From: Acidovorax benzenivorans
GTDB lineage: Bacteria > Pseudomonadota > Gammaproteobacteria > Burkholderiales > Burkholderiaceae_C
Assembly (NCBI RefSeq): GCF_028680575.1
Contig: NZ_JAPCKI010000002.1
Span: forward strand, 124,001 to 188,000
Length of the DNA: 64,000 bases
Direction of reading: 5' to 3'
Positions 27,659-35,830 of this stretch are shown piece by piece (within the stretch, counting starts at the first letter, position 1; each line of letters begins with the position of its first letter). The position numbers and the translations under genes were made by a program. The notes beneath the pieces are model-generated. The model worked only from the letters and a program-made list of their open reading frames with translations, was not told the DNA's origin and searched no databases.

Positions 27659-28645
27659 TCAGTCCGCGTAGGTGCCTGCAGCCTTGATCACAGCGCCCCA
27701 CTTGTCGATTTCGGACTGCACAAACTTCTTGTGCTCGGCGGGTTCCATGCGTTTGTCGGTGACGACCACGGCGCCCAGGGCTTCTTGCTTCTTGATGAAG
27801 TCGGGGTCCTTCAGTGCCACCTTGAGGGCTTCATTGATCTTGGTCACGACGGGGGCTGGCGTGCCCTTGGGCGCGTACAGGCCGTGCCAGATGCTGACGT
27901 TGAAGTCCTTCAGTCCAGACTCCGCCAGGGTCGGCAGATCCTTCAGGGCCGGGGTGGTCAGGCGCTTGGGGGTGGTCACGGCGTAGGCCTTGACCTTCTT
28001 GCCTTCAATCTGGCTGGTGGTGTTGGTGGTCTGGTCGCACAGCAGGTCGATCTGGCCGCCGATCAGGTCGGTGATGGCGGGGGCCGTGCCCTTGTAGGGT
28101 ACGGGGGTCATGTCCACCTGCATGGCGCTCTGGAACATCAGGCCGCACAGGTGCGACGCTGCGCCCAGGCCGGCGTTGCCCAGGTTGATCTTGCCCTTGT
28201 TCTGCTGGATCCAGGCGGAGAGTTCCTTGAAGTTGTTCGCAGGCATGGTGGGCCGAGCGATCAGCGTCATGGGCACATCGTTGACCATGCCCAGGTATTC
28301 AAAGTCGTTGGGCACGCTGAACGGCAGCTTGCGGTACAGCGCAGGCATGGTGGACATGCCAATGTGGTTGAGCAGTAGCGTGTAGCCATCGGGTGTTGCA
28401 CGGGCTACGCGGGCTGCGCCGATGGAGCTGCCTGCGCCGGCAGTGTTGTCCACCACCACGGTAGCGCCCAAAGGCTTGCGCAGTGCCTCGGCCAAGTCGC
28501 GCGCCACTCGGTCGGTGGGGCCGCCTGCCGCAAAGGGCACCACGATGGTGACGGTCTTGTCCTTGGCGGGGAAGTCCTGGGCGTGGGCGCCAAAGGCGGC
28601 CACTGCGGCAGCAGCGACGACGGCGAGTCTCAGCGTTGTTTTCAT
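27659..28645 (-). CDS. Bug/TctC-family extracytoplasmic binding protein
   Basis: A 328-residue binding protein with a clean signal peptide (MKTTLRLAVVAAAAVAAFGAHA, then QDFPAKDK). The Bug ligand-loop reads IVVPFAAGGPTDRVARDLAEAL, and VVDNTAGAGSSIGAARVARATPDGYTLLLNHIG follows. AGGAG precedes the ATG at 28645. It is the second of two adjacent Bug genes, each with its own 5' region. The ligand is probably a carboxylate; it lies just beyond the liv/PaaK group. Confidence 0.92.
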   Translation of the reverse strand: MKTTLRLAVVAAAAVAAFGAHAQDFPAKDKTVTIVVPFAAGGPTDRVARDLAEALRKPLGATVVVDNTAGAGSSIGAARVARATPDGYTLLLNHIGMSTMPALYRKLPFSVPNDFEYLGMVNDVPMTLIARPTMPANNFKELSAWIQQNKGKINLGNAGLGAASHLCGLMFQSAMQVDMTPVPYKGTAPAITDLIGGQIDLLCDQTTNTTSQIEGKKVKAYAVTTPKRLTTPALKDLPTLAESGLKDFNVSIWHGLYAPKGTPAPVVTKINEALKVALKDPDFIKKQEALGAVVVTDKRMEPAEHKKFVQSEIDKWGAVIKAAGTYAD

Positions 28646-28731
28646 GGATGCTCCTGTAAATGACGGGCCATGATAGCGAGGGGCATTTCCGGCAACATTG
28701 CGGATAGTACGTAGCACACCAGTCGCATGGT

Positions 28732-28795
28732 CTTTGAACTAAATGGGCCTGTGGCGCCCGTATATATTGCCTTTTGTGCTATTGAATATGTAGCG
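28732..28795 (+). repeat. Dispersed palindromic repeat, copy H, degenerate
   Basis: TTTGAACTAAATGGGCCTGT, then GGCGCCCGTATATA, aligns with the copy at 40533 (TTTTGAGTCAAATCGGCATG, then TGGTGCCCGTGTAATA). The 3' half has drifted. Confidence 0.5.
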
Positions 28796-28944
28796 TTTGT
28801 TAGGGTAAACACTGCGGTGCCCCGGCGCGCTCAGTGGGCATGTTTTGCGCTGCCGCAAGGCTTTGGACCGCCTCGGTCATTGATGTGTATGCACATTGTG
28901 GTGTCAGCGCGGGCATGTGCCACTCTTTCTGGCGGGCACTGAGG

Positions 28945-28980
28945 GCCGGTTGGCGATCTCCTGCGAGATCGCCAACCGGC
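28945..28980 (-). terminator. Perfect 16-bp stem-loop after the PaaK-like gene
   Basis: GCCGGTTGGCGATCTC and its exact complement flank the loop CTGC. It starts ten bases after the stop of the minus-strand ligase gene. No T run follows on the minus strand, so it may be a transcript-end stabiliser and not a classical terminator. Confidence 0.6.
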
Positions 28981-28990
28981 TCCGGTGGAG

Positions 28991-30238
28991 CTACTTGTAG
29001 CTGCGGGCGTCTTCGATGACCTTGCCGTCGTTGGGCAACGTGCCGGGCGGCACCATCTGCACTTCGCCGCGCAGCTTGGTCACTTCGCGGATGGCGTCGC
29101 TGAGCTGGTGGGCCAGGCCCTCAGCGGTCTCGGTGGTCTCTACCTGCAGCACCATCTGGTCGTTGGCCATTTCGCCGCTGACGACGAGCCGTGCGCGCTG
29201 CACCTGCGGAAAGCGCCGGGCAATGGTGGCGATCTGCCCTGGGTGCACAAACATGCCGCGCACCTTGGTGGTCTGGTCGGCCCGGCCCATCCAGCCTTTG
29301 ATGCGGGTGTTGGTGCGGCCCGTGGGGCACTGGCCCGGCAGCACGGCCGACAGGTCGCCCGTGCCAAAGCGGACCAGCGGGTAGTCGGGGTTGAGCGTGG
29401 TGATGACCAACTCGCCCACCTCGCCCTCGGGCACCGGGTCGCCGGTGCCGGGGCGCACGATTTCGACGATCACGCCCTCGTCGAGCACCAGGCCTTCGCG
29501 GGCTGAGGTTTCATAAGCGATGAGCCCCAGGTCGGCCGTGGCGTAGCACTGGTAACCCGCGATACCGTGCTCGGCAAACCAGTCGCGCAGCGAGGGCGGA
29601 AAGGCCTCGCCCGACACCAGCGCCTTGGTTACCGTGGGCAGCGCTACCCCCATCTCGGTGGCCTTCTCGACAATGATTTTCAGAAAGCTGGGCGTGCCGA
29701 TGTAGCCCGCAGGCTGCAGCTCGGCCATGGCCTGCACCTGCTGCTCGGTCTGGCCGGTACCACCGGGGAACACGGTGCAGCCCAGGGCGTGGGCGCCGGT
29801 TTCCATCATCGAGCCCGCAGGCACGAAGTGGTAGCTGAAGCTGTTGTGGATAAGCTCCCCGCCGCGAAAGCCCGCCGCGTGGATCGCCCGCGCCATGCGC
29901 CAGTAGTCGCGCCGCGTGCCCTCGGGCTCGTAGATGGTGCCGGGGCTGGCAAACACGCGCGTCATGCCCGCGCCAAAGCCCAGTGCGCTGAAGCCGCCAA
30001 ACACGTTGGCGGCGCGGCCCGCCTGCTGGCGCTCCAGCAGCTCGTACTTGCGCGTGACGGGCAGTTGCGCCAGCGCAGCGCGGCTGGTGATGGTGGCGGC
30101 ATCCACGCCCGCCAGAATGCTGGCAAACGCGGGCGATGCCTTCTGGGCATGGGCGATCTGCTGCGGCAGCGCGGCCATCAGGGCCGCTTCGCGCTCTGCG
30201 GGGCTGCGGGTTTCCAGGGCGTCATAAAACGTGCTCAT
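28991..30238 (-). CDS. Phenylacetate-CoA ligase family (PaaK-like) protein
   Basis: A 415-residue AMP-forming ligase of the PaaK type. Landmarks are FASPGTIYEPEGTRRDYWRMARA, HNSFSYHFVPAGSMMETGAHALG, FPGGTGQTEQQVQAM, YIGTPSFLKIIVEK and CYATADLGLIAYETS. The C-terminal domain includes GWMGRADQTTKVRGMFVHPGQI and ends LPNDGKVIEDARSYK. It lies downstream of the liv genes in the same direction. The substrate is an aromatic or other carboxylate, not identified. The context (branched-chain-type importer, second CoA ligase) suggests import followed by CoA activation. Confidence 0.87.
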   Translation of the reverse strand: MSTFYDALETRSPAEREAALMAALPQQIAHAQKASPAFASILAGVDAATITSRAALAQLPVTRKYELLERQQAGRAANVFGGFSALGFGAGMTRVFASPGTIYEPEGTRRDYWRMARAIHAAGFRGGELIHNSFSYHFVPAGSMMETGAHALGCTVFPGGTGQTEQQVQAMAELQPAGYIGTPSFLKIIVEKATEMGVALPTVTKALVSGEAFPPSLRDWFAEHGIAGYQCYATADLGLIAYETSAREGLVLDEGVIVEIVRPGTGDPVPEGEVGELVITTLNPDYPLVRFGTGDLSAVLPGQCPTGRTNTRIKGWMGRADQTTKVRGMFVHPGQIATIARRFPQVQRARLVVSGEMANDQMVLQVETTETAEGLAHQLSDAIREVTKLRGEVQMVPPGTLPNDGKVIEDARSYK

Positions 30239-30268
30239 GCCTGGGTTTCCTTGTGAGGTTGTTTGGGT

Positions 30269-30322
30269 GAAATATGCCTCTAGCGCTTTTCTATCAAGCG
30301 TAAGCAGCTATGAAATTGAGAG
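30269..30322 (+). repeat. Dispersed palindromic repeat, copy F
   Basis: It contains CCTCTAGCGCTTTTCTATCA then AGCGTAAGCAGCTATGAAATT. It lies between the PaaK-like gene and livF. Confidence 0.6.
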
Positions 30323-30421
30323 TGATTCCGTTTGAGGTCTGAAAAGGAACACGGCCCTGGTCGCCCGCGCTAACCCACCAGCGCACCCGTGGAACTGGCT
30401 TTGCCAGGCCACCGGGTGCGT

Positions 30422-30457
30422 CCCCCTGAGGGGGAAGGCGCGCAGCGCCACAGGGGG
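30422..30457. repeat. GC-rich nested hairpin element
   Basis: CCCCCTG (30422-30428) pairs with CAGGGGG (30451-30457), enclosing GGCGC-GCA-GCGCC. A related structure, CCCCCTTC with GAAGGGGG around AGCGC-GAA-GCGCT, lies at 31428-31466. Both sit just past the ends of liv genes, so they may act as transcript-end hairpins. Confidence 0.55.
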
Positions 30458-30461
30458 CTCC

Positions 30462-31274
30462 TCAAGCCAACCAGCGCTTGCGCCGCTTGTAGCTTTTGAC
30501 ATCCTTGAAACTCTTGCGCTCGCCACCGCCCACGCCCAGGTAGAACTCCTTGACGTCTTCGTTGTTGGCCAGGTCGCTCGCAGCGCCGTCCATCACCACA
30601 CGGCCGCTTTCCATGATGTAGCCGTAGTCCGAATATTTGAGCGCCATGTTGGTGTTCTGCTCGGCCAGCAAGAAGGTGACCTTCTCCTTGGTGTTCAGGT
30701 CCTTCACGATGTTGAACACCTCCTCCACGATCTGTGGGGCCAGGCCCATCGAGGGCTCATCAAGCAGCACCATGCTGGGGTTGGCCATCAGCGCGCGGCC
30801 GATGGCGCACATCTGCTGCTCGCCGCCCGAGGTGTAGGCTGCCTGCGAGGTGCGGCGTGTCTTGAGGCGCGGAAAGTAGTTGTAGACCTTCTCCAGGTTG
30901 GCCGCGATCTCGGCCTTGCTGGTGCGGGTGTAGCTGCCCGTCATCAGGTTCTCTTCGATGGTCAGGTGGGCAAAGCAGTGCCGCCCCTCCATCACCTGCA
31001 CCACACCGCGCTGCACCAGGTCGGCCGGCGAGAGGTTTTCGATGCGCTCGCCACGCAGCTCGATCGAGCCCTTGGTGACCGCGCCGCGCTCCCCCTGCAG
31101 CAGGTTGGAGATGGCGCGCAGGGTCGTCGTCTTGCCCGCCCCGTTACCCCCCAGGATGGCCACGATGGAGCCCTCGCGCACCTGCAGCGAGACGCCCTTG
31201 AGCACCAGGATCACGTGGTTGTAGATGACCTCGATGCCGTTGACGTTGAGAACAATATTGCTGTTGGAGTCCAT
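30462..31274 (-). CDS. livF: Branched-chain-type ABC transporter ATPase LivF
   Basis: A 270-residue ATPase with Walker A GGNGAGKTTTLR (about 42-53), signature TSGGEQQMCAIGRAL, Walker B MVLLDEPSMGLAP and the H-loop region changed to LLAEQNTNMAL, where Gln replaces the usual His as in LivF proteins. A Lys/Arg-rich tail (KSYKRRKRWLA) extends beyond the normal end of about 235 residues. AGGAAGG precedes the ATG at 31274. It is the last transporter gene before the PaaK-like ligase. Confidence 0.92.
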   Translation of the reverse strand: MDSNSNIVLNVNGIEVIYNHVILVLKGVSLQVREGSIVAILGGNGAGKTTTLRAISNLLQGERGAVTKGSIELRGERIENLSPADLVQRGVVQVMEGRHCFAHLTIEENLMTGSYTRTSKAEIAANLEKVYNYFPRLKTRRTSQAAYTSGGEQQMCAIGRALMANPSMVLLDEPSMGLAPQIVEEVFNIVKDLNTKEKVTFLLAEQNTNMALKYSDYGYIMESGRVVMDGAASDLANNEDVKEFYLGVGGGERKSFKDVKSYKRRKRWLA

Positions 31275-31427
31275 GGTGTTGCCTTCCTGTACCAATCCAA
31301 AGAGCTGTTGCACAACCCTTTGGATTGGCGGCTGCCAAAGAGGCAACCGCTGTTCACTGGCCCTTGAAACTGTCGCTGCCCAGGCCAGCGCCACCGCGCA
31401 AGGGCTGCCCCGCCGCGCTGGTGGCGT

Positions 31428-31482
31428 CCCCCTTCCCGCAGCGCGAAGCGCTAAGAGAGAAGGGGGAAGCGGCGCAGCCGCT
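31428..31482. repeat. GC-rich hairpin element between livK and livF
   Basis: CCCCCTTC (31428-31435) pairs with GAAGGGGG (31459-31466), enclosing AGCGC-GAA-GCGCT; a second hairpin, GCGGC-GCA-GCCGC, follows at 31470-31482. It lies 14 bases beyond the end of the binding-protein gene and could end or stabilise that transcript. Confidence 0.5.
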
Positions 31483-31495
31483 CAGGGGGATGTCC

Positions 31496-32824
31496 TCAAG
31501 ACTGGCAGTCCGCCGCATCGCGGCGCGTCATCTTCTTGTCTGCCAGGTACTTGTCCGCACCGGCCTTGACCATGGGCTTCAGGATCTGCTCATCGGCCTG
31601 GTACCAGTCGGACGAGAAGTTGAACTTCTTGCCGTCCCAGGTGTGCACGCGCGCCCAGGTGGAGCCCATGTGGTCGGCGCAGCTGGTGGACAAGGGGCGC
31701 ATCACGTCCTTGAAGCCCAGTGCGTCCAGCTTCTTCTGGTCCAGGGCCAGGTTTTCCATGCCCCAGCGCACTTGTTCGCCGGTCATGACCTTGCCCTTGC
31801 CAAAACGCTCCTGCGCACGGCGCACCGCTTCGACGGCCAGCATCTGGATGATCACGCCACGCGTGTACAGCACCGAACCCACTTCGTCCTTGGGACCCGT
31901 GCCCTGGCCCTTGTCGTGCACGTTCTTCAGGATGTCCTGGATCACCTTGGGCTGCTGGCCCGAGGTGTTCAGTGCCAGCGCGTTGTAGCCCTTGGCGCCG
32001 TCGCCCACGTCACGCACATCGGGCTCGGCACCGGCCCACCACACGCCGTACATCTTGTCGCGGGGGTAGCCGGTGGCCTGGGCTTCCTTGAGGGCGGTGG
32101 AGTTCATCACGCCCCAGCCCCACAGCAGCACGTAGTCGGGGCGGCTCTGGCGCACTTGCAGCCAGGTGGCTTTTTGCTCCACGCCGGGCGCGGTCACGGG
32201 CAGCATCTGCAGCTCAAAGCCGTGCATCTTGGCGCGCTCTTGCAGCAGCGGGATGGGTTCCTTGCCAAACGGGCTGTCGTGGTACACCAGCGCGATCTTC
32301 TTGCCCTTGAGCTTGTCCAGGCCGCCATTGGCCTTGCCAATGTGCTGGATCAGGATGTCGGCGCCGGTCCAGTAGCTGCCCATGTAGGGGAAGTTCCACT
32401 TGAACGCCTGGCCGTCCTGCGCCACCGACAGGCCATAGCCCAGCGTCATCAGCGGAATCTTGTCCACGGGGGCTTTTTCGGTCAGTGCAAACGTGATGCC
32501 GGTGGCCTGGGGGTCAAACAGCGACACGCCGGGACGGCTCTTGAGGCGTTCGTAGCATTCCACGCCACGGTCGGTGGCATAGCCGGTTTCACATTCTTCA
32601 AAGGTCAGCTTCACACCGTTGATACCGCCGTCGCGGGCGTTGATCATCTTGATGTAGTCCTGCTTGCCGTTGGCCCATGGCACGCCGTTAGGGGCATAGG
32701 GACCGGTGCGGTAGGACAGCAGCGGGAAGAACTGCTCCTTGGCTTGCGCGAAGGCGCTCGTCGTGACGGACGATGCACCGGCAGCAACCACCGCCGCGGC
32801 GATCACGAGTTTCGAAAGCTTCAT
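31496..32824 (-). CDS. Branched-chain-type ABC transporter substrate-binding protein
   Basis: A 442-residue periplasmic binding protein. The signal peptide is about 27 residues (MKLSKLVIAAAVVAAGASSVTTSAFA). The type I binding fold includes NGVPWANGKQDYIKMINARDGGINGVKLTFEECETGYATDRGVECYERL. AAAGGAG stands ahead of the ATG at 32824. It is longer than E. coli LivK (about 370). The ligand is not fixed by sequence; the ligases on either side of the transporter suggest an aromatic or fatty carboxylate. Confidence 0.9.
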   Translation of the reverse strand: MKLSKLVIAAAVVAAGASSVTTSAFAQAKEQFFPLLSYRTGPYAPNGVPWANGKQDYIKMINARDGGINGVKLTFEECETGYATDRGVECYERLKSRPGVSLFDPQATGITFALTEKAPVDKIPLMTLGYGLSVAQDGQAFKWNFPYMGSYWTGADILIQHIGKANGGLDKLKGKKIALVYHDSPFGKEPIPLLQERAKMHGFELQMLPVTAPGVEQKATWLQVRQSRPDYVLLWGWGVMNSTALKEAQATGYPRDKMYGVWWAGAEPDVRDVGDGAKGYNALALNTSGQQPKVIQDILKNVHDKGQGTGPKDEVGSVLYTRGVIIQMLAVEAVRRAQERFGKGKVMTGEQVRWGMENLALDQKKLDALGFKDVMRPLSTSCADHMGSTWARVHTWDGKKFNFSSDWYQADEQILKPMVKAGADKYLADKKMTRRDAADCQS

Positions 32825-32954
32825 GGATGTCTCCTTTGGATGAATGTGTTGAAGCACGGGGGAAAACAGGACGGATAGACAGTGAGTGAACGCGGCAATG
32901 CGACAGGCACGTATCGGGACTTGCGAGTAAGGGGTTTCCTGCAGCGCGGACCGG

Positions 32955-34031
32955 TCAATGGGGGAAGGGCCACAGGCGCAACTTCTGCTTGCCGGTGGAC
33001 CACAGCTTGGCCAAGCCATGAGGCTCCACGATCAGGAACCACACGATCAGCGCGCCGAAGATCATCAGCTCGGCGTGCGACACGCCTGCCGTGGACACCT
33101 CGATGCCAAACAACCCCATGAAGGCGGGCAGGAACTGGTTGAGCACGATGGGCAGCACCACGATGAAGGCCGCACCAAAGAAGCCGCCCATGATCGAACC
33201 CAGCCCGCCGATGATCACCATGAACAGCAGGCGAAACGAAATCTCCACCGAGAAGGCCGCAGGCTCCCACGCCCCCAGGTGCACAAAGGCCCACAGTGCA
33301 CCGGCCATGCCCACGATGAAGGAGCTGACGGCAAACGCGCTGAGCTTGGCGTACATGGGGCGGATACCGATCACGGCGGCGGCCACGTCCATGTCGCGGA
33401 TGGCCATCCACTCGCGGCCAATGGCGCCGCGCACCAGGTTCTTGGCCAGCAGGGCCACGACCACCAGCAGGGCCAGGCAGAAGATGTACTTGCTGGTGGC
33501 GCTCTCGATGGGCAAACCGAACACCTGCAGGTTGTTCACCGACACCGAGCCCGAGTCGGAGTTGTTGGTGAACCACTTGATGCGCAGGAACATCCAGTCA
33601 CTGAAGAATTGCGCTGCCAGCGTGGCCACCGCCAGATACAGTCCCTTCACGCGCAGGCTGGGCAGCCCGAACAGGATACCGAAGAACGTGGCGCACAGCC
33701 CACCCAGGATGAGTGCCGGAATCAGCGGCATGCCTGGAAAGCGCACAAAGAAGTTGTAGGCCCCGTAGGCGCCCACCGCCATGAAGGCGCCCGAGCCCAG
33801 CGAGATCTGCCCGCAGTAGCCCACCAGGATGTTCACCCCCAGGGCCGCCAGCGCCATGATGACGAAGGGGATCAGGATGGCGCGGAAGATGTAGTCGCTG
33901 GCCAGCATGGGCACGACCAGAAAGGCGACAGCCAGCAGCACCGCAATGGCGATGCGGTCCTGCGCGATCGGGAAGATCTGCTGGTCGGCGCGGTAGCTGG
34001 TCTTGAACTGGCCGTTTTCGCGGTAGAGCAT
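32955..34031 (-). CDS. livM: Branched-chain-type ABC transporter permease LivM
   Basis: A 358-residue inner-membrane permease with eight to ten hydrophobic segments and the LivM motif GRIWMAIRDMDVAAAVIGI-like sequence (GREWMAIRDMDVAAAVIG). The region GLGSIMGGFFGAAFIVVLP near residue 290 is typical. It begins 28 bases after livH ends. Confidence 0.93.
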   Translation of the reverse strand: MLYRENGQFKTSYRADQQIFPIAQDRIAIAVLLAVAFLVVPMLASDYIFRAILIPFVIMALAALGVNILVGYCGQISLGSGAFMAVGAYGAYNFFVRFPGMPLIPALILGGLCATFFGILFGLPSLRVKGLYLAVATLAAQFFSDWMFLRIKWFTNNSDSGSVSVNNLQVFGLPIESATSKYIFCLALLVVVALLAKNLVRGAIGREWMAIRDMDVAAAVIGIRPMYAKLSAFAVSSFIVGMAGALWAFVHLGAWEPAAFSVEISFRLLFMVIIGGLGSIMGGFFGAAFIVVLPIVLNQFLPAFMGLFGIEVSTAGVSHAELMIFGALIVWFLIVEPHGLAKLWSTGKQKLRLWPFPH

Positions 34032-34059
34032 GGAAGTCTCCTGTTCTTGCTGTTATGGG

Positions 34060-34989
34060 TTACACGCGGTCGATGATCTTCTCGCCAAACAACCCTTGGG
34101 GGCGGAACAGCAAGAACACCAGCGCCAGCACATACGCAAACCAGATCTCGATGCCCCCGCCCACGAACGGGCCCAGGTACACCTCGGACAGCTTCTCGCC
34201 CACGCCGATGATCAGCCCGCCGATGATGGCGCCGGGCACAGATGTCAGGCCGCCCAGGATCACCACCGGCAGTGCACGCAGTGCCACCGTGGTCAGCGAG
34301 AACTGCACACCCAGCTTGCTGCCCCAGATCATCCCGGCCACCAGGGCCACGACGCCCGCCACGCACCACACGATCACCCAGATGCGGTTGAGTGGAATGC
34401 CGATGGATTGCGCCGCCTGGTGGTCGTCGGCCACGGCACGCAGTGCGCGGCCGGTGGAGGTTTTCTGGAAGAACACCGACAGCAGGGCCACCAGCGCAGC
34501 GGCAATGGCGGCGGCAATCACGTCTTCCTTGTTGATCAGGATGCCGCCCTGGAACATGGACTCCAGCGCAAAGATCGGCTCCTTGGGCATGCCCACGTCG
34601 ATCTTGTAGATGTCGCTGCCAAACAGCGTCTGGCCCAGGCCTTCCATGAAGTAGGTGATGCCCAGCGTGGCCATGAGCAGCGTGGCGCCCTCCTGGTTCA
34701 CCAGGTGACGCAGCACCAGCTTTTCAATCAGCCAGGCCACCACAAACATGATGGCGCCTGCAATAACGAAAGCAGCAAGGTTGGCCACGATGGGGTTGTC
34801 GATGCCGGTCCACTTGGGGATCCACTCGGCAAAGCGGGCCATGGCCAGCGCTGCAAACAGCACCATCGCGCCCTGCGCAAAGTTGAACACGCCAGAGGCT
34901 TTGTAGATCAGCACAAAACCCAGCGCCACCAGCGAATACAGCATGCCGGCCATGAGGCCGCCGATCAGTGTTTCGAGAAAGAATGCCAT
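34060..34989 (-). CDS. livH: Branched-chain-type ABC transporter permease LivH
   Basis: A 309-residue permease. LivH features are GLMAGMLYSLVALGFVLIYKASGVFNFAQGAM near the N-terminus, the coupling loop GRALRAVADDHQAAQSIGI and VVILGGLTSVPGAIIGGLIIGV. The ATG at 34989 follows GGGAG by six bases. It lies 16 bases after livG. Confidence 0.93.
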   Translation of the reverse strand: MAFFLETLIGGLMAGMLYSLVALGFVLIYKASGVFNFAQGAMVLFAALAMARFAEWIPKWTGIDNPIVANLAAFVIAGAIMFVVAWLIEKLVLRHLVNQEGATLLMATLGITYFMEGLGQTLFGSDIYKIDVGMPKEPIFALESMFQGGILINKEDVIAAAIAAALVALLSVFFQKTSTGRALRAVADDHQAAQSIGIPLNRIWVIVWCVAGVVALVAGMIWGSKLGVQFSLTTVALRALPVVILGGLTSVPGAIIGGLIIGVGEKLSEVYLGPFVGGGIEIWFAYVLALVFLLFRPQGLFGEKIIDRV

Positions 34990-35005
34990 TGTTTTTCTCC
35001 CGCCC

Positions 35006-35830
35006 TTAGTGGCTCGTGCCCAGATAGGCACTGATCACGTCTTCGTTGTTGCGCACTTCGTCGGGGCTGCCGTCGCCGATCTTCTTGCCGTAGTCCAGCA
35101 CCACCACGCGGTCGCTGATATCCATCACCACGCCCATGTCGTGCTCGATGAGCACGATGGTGGTGCCGAACTCGTCGTTCACGTCCAGGATAAAGCGGCA
35201 CATGTCCTGCTTCTCTTCCACGTTCATGCCGGCCATGGGTTCATCGAGCAGCAGCACCTGCGGCTCCATGGCCAGGGCGCGGCCCAGGTCCACGCGCTTT
35301 TGCAGGCCGTAGGGCAACTGGCCCACGGGGGTCTTGCGGTAGGCCTGGATTTCGAGGAAGTCGATGATGTGTTCGACGTACTCGCGGTGGCGGATCTCCT
35401 CGCGCTCGGCCGGGCCGATGCGCAGCGCCTGCATCAGCAGGTTGCTTTTGATCTTGAGGTTGCGGCCGGTCATGATGTTGTCGATCACGCTCATGCCCTT
35501 GAACAGTGCCAGGTTCTGGAACGTGCGGGCCACGCCCATCTCGGCCACCTGGCGCGAGTTCATGTGGTCAAACGTCTTGCCCCGGAAGGTGATGGAGCCT
35601 TCGGACGGCGTGTACACGCCGTTGATGCAGTTGAGCATGGAGCTTTTGCCTGCGCCGTTGGGGCCGATGATGGCGCGGATCTCGTGCTCCTTCACGTTGA
35701 AGGAGATGTCGGTGAGCGCCTTCACCCCGCCAAACCGGAGGCTGATGTTCTTGACGTCGAGGATGACGTCGCCGATCTTCTTAGTGGTCATGGTGGGGGG
35801 CTTCTCCAGCGGGTAGAGCGCGGGTTTCAT
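35006..35830 (-). CDS. livG: Branched-chain-type ABC transporter ATPase LivG
   Basis: A LivG-type ATPase with Walker A GPNGAGKSSMLN, the LivG-typical VARTFQNLALFKGMSVIDNIMTGR, Walker B VLLLDEPMAGMN and H-loop LIEHDMGVVMDISDR. The usual LSGGQ signature is replaced by LPYGLQKRVDLGRAL, a known variant in this subgroup. Two starts are possible: 35830, whose ATG overlaps the ligase stop (ATGA, 274 residues), and 35791 (261 residues, beginning MTTKKIGDV). The overlap favours the first. Confidence 0.9.
   Translation of the reverse strand: MKPALYPLEKPPTMTTKKIGDVILDVKNISLRFGGVKALTDISFNVKEHEIRAIIGPNGAGKSSMLNCINGVYTPSEGSITFRGKTFDHMNSRQVAEMGVARTFQNLALFKGMSVIDNIMTGRNLKIKSNLLMQALRIGPAEREEIRHREYVEHIIDFLEIQAYRKTPVGQLPYGLQKRVDLGRALAMEPQVLLLDEPMAGMNVEEKQDMCRFILDVNDEFGTTIVLIEHDMGVVMDISDRVVVLDYGKKIGDGSPDEVRNNEDVISAYLGTSH

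Larger units (their letters stand above)
28646..28990. other. Gene-free stretch between the second Bug gene and the PaaK-like gene
   Basis: This 345-base interval has no convincing gene. It holds a degenerate repeat copy (28732-28795), an AT-rich middle part unlike the surroundings, and a perfect 16-bp stem-loop (28945-28980). Confidence 0.6.
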
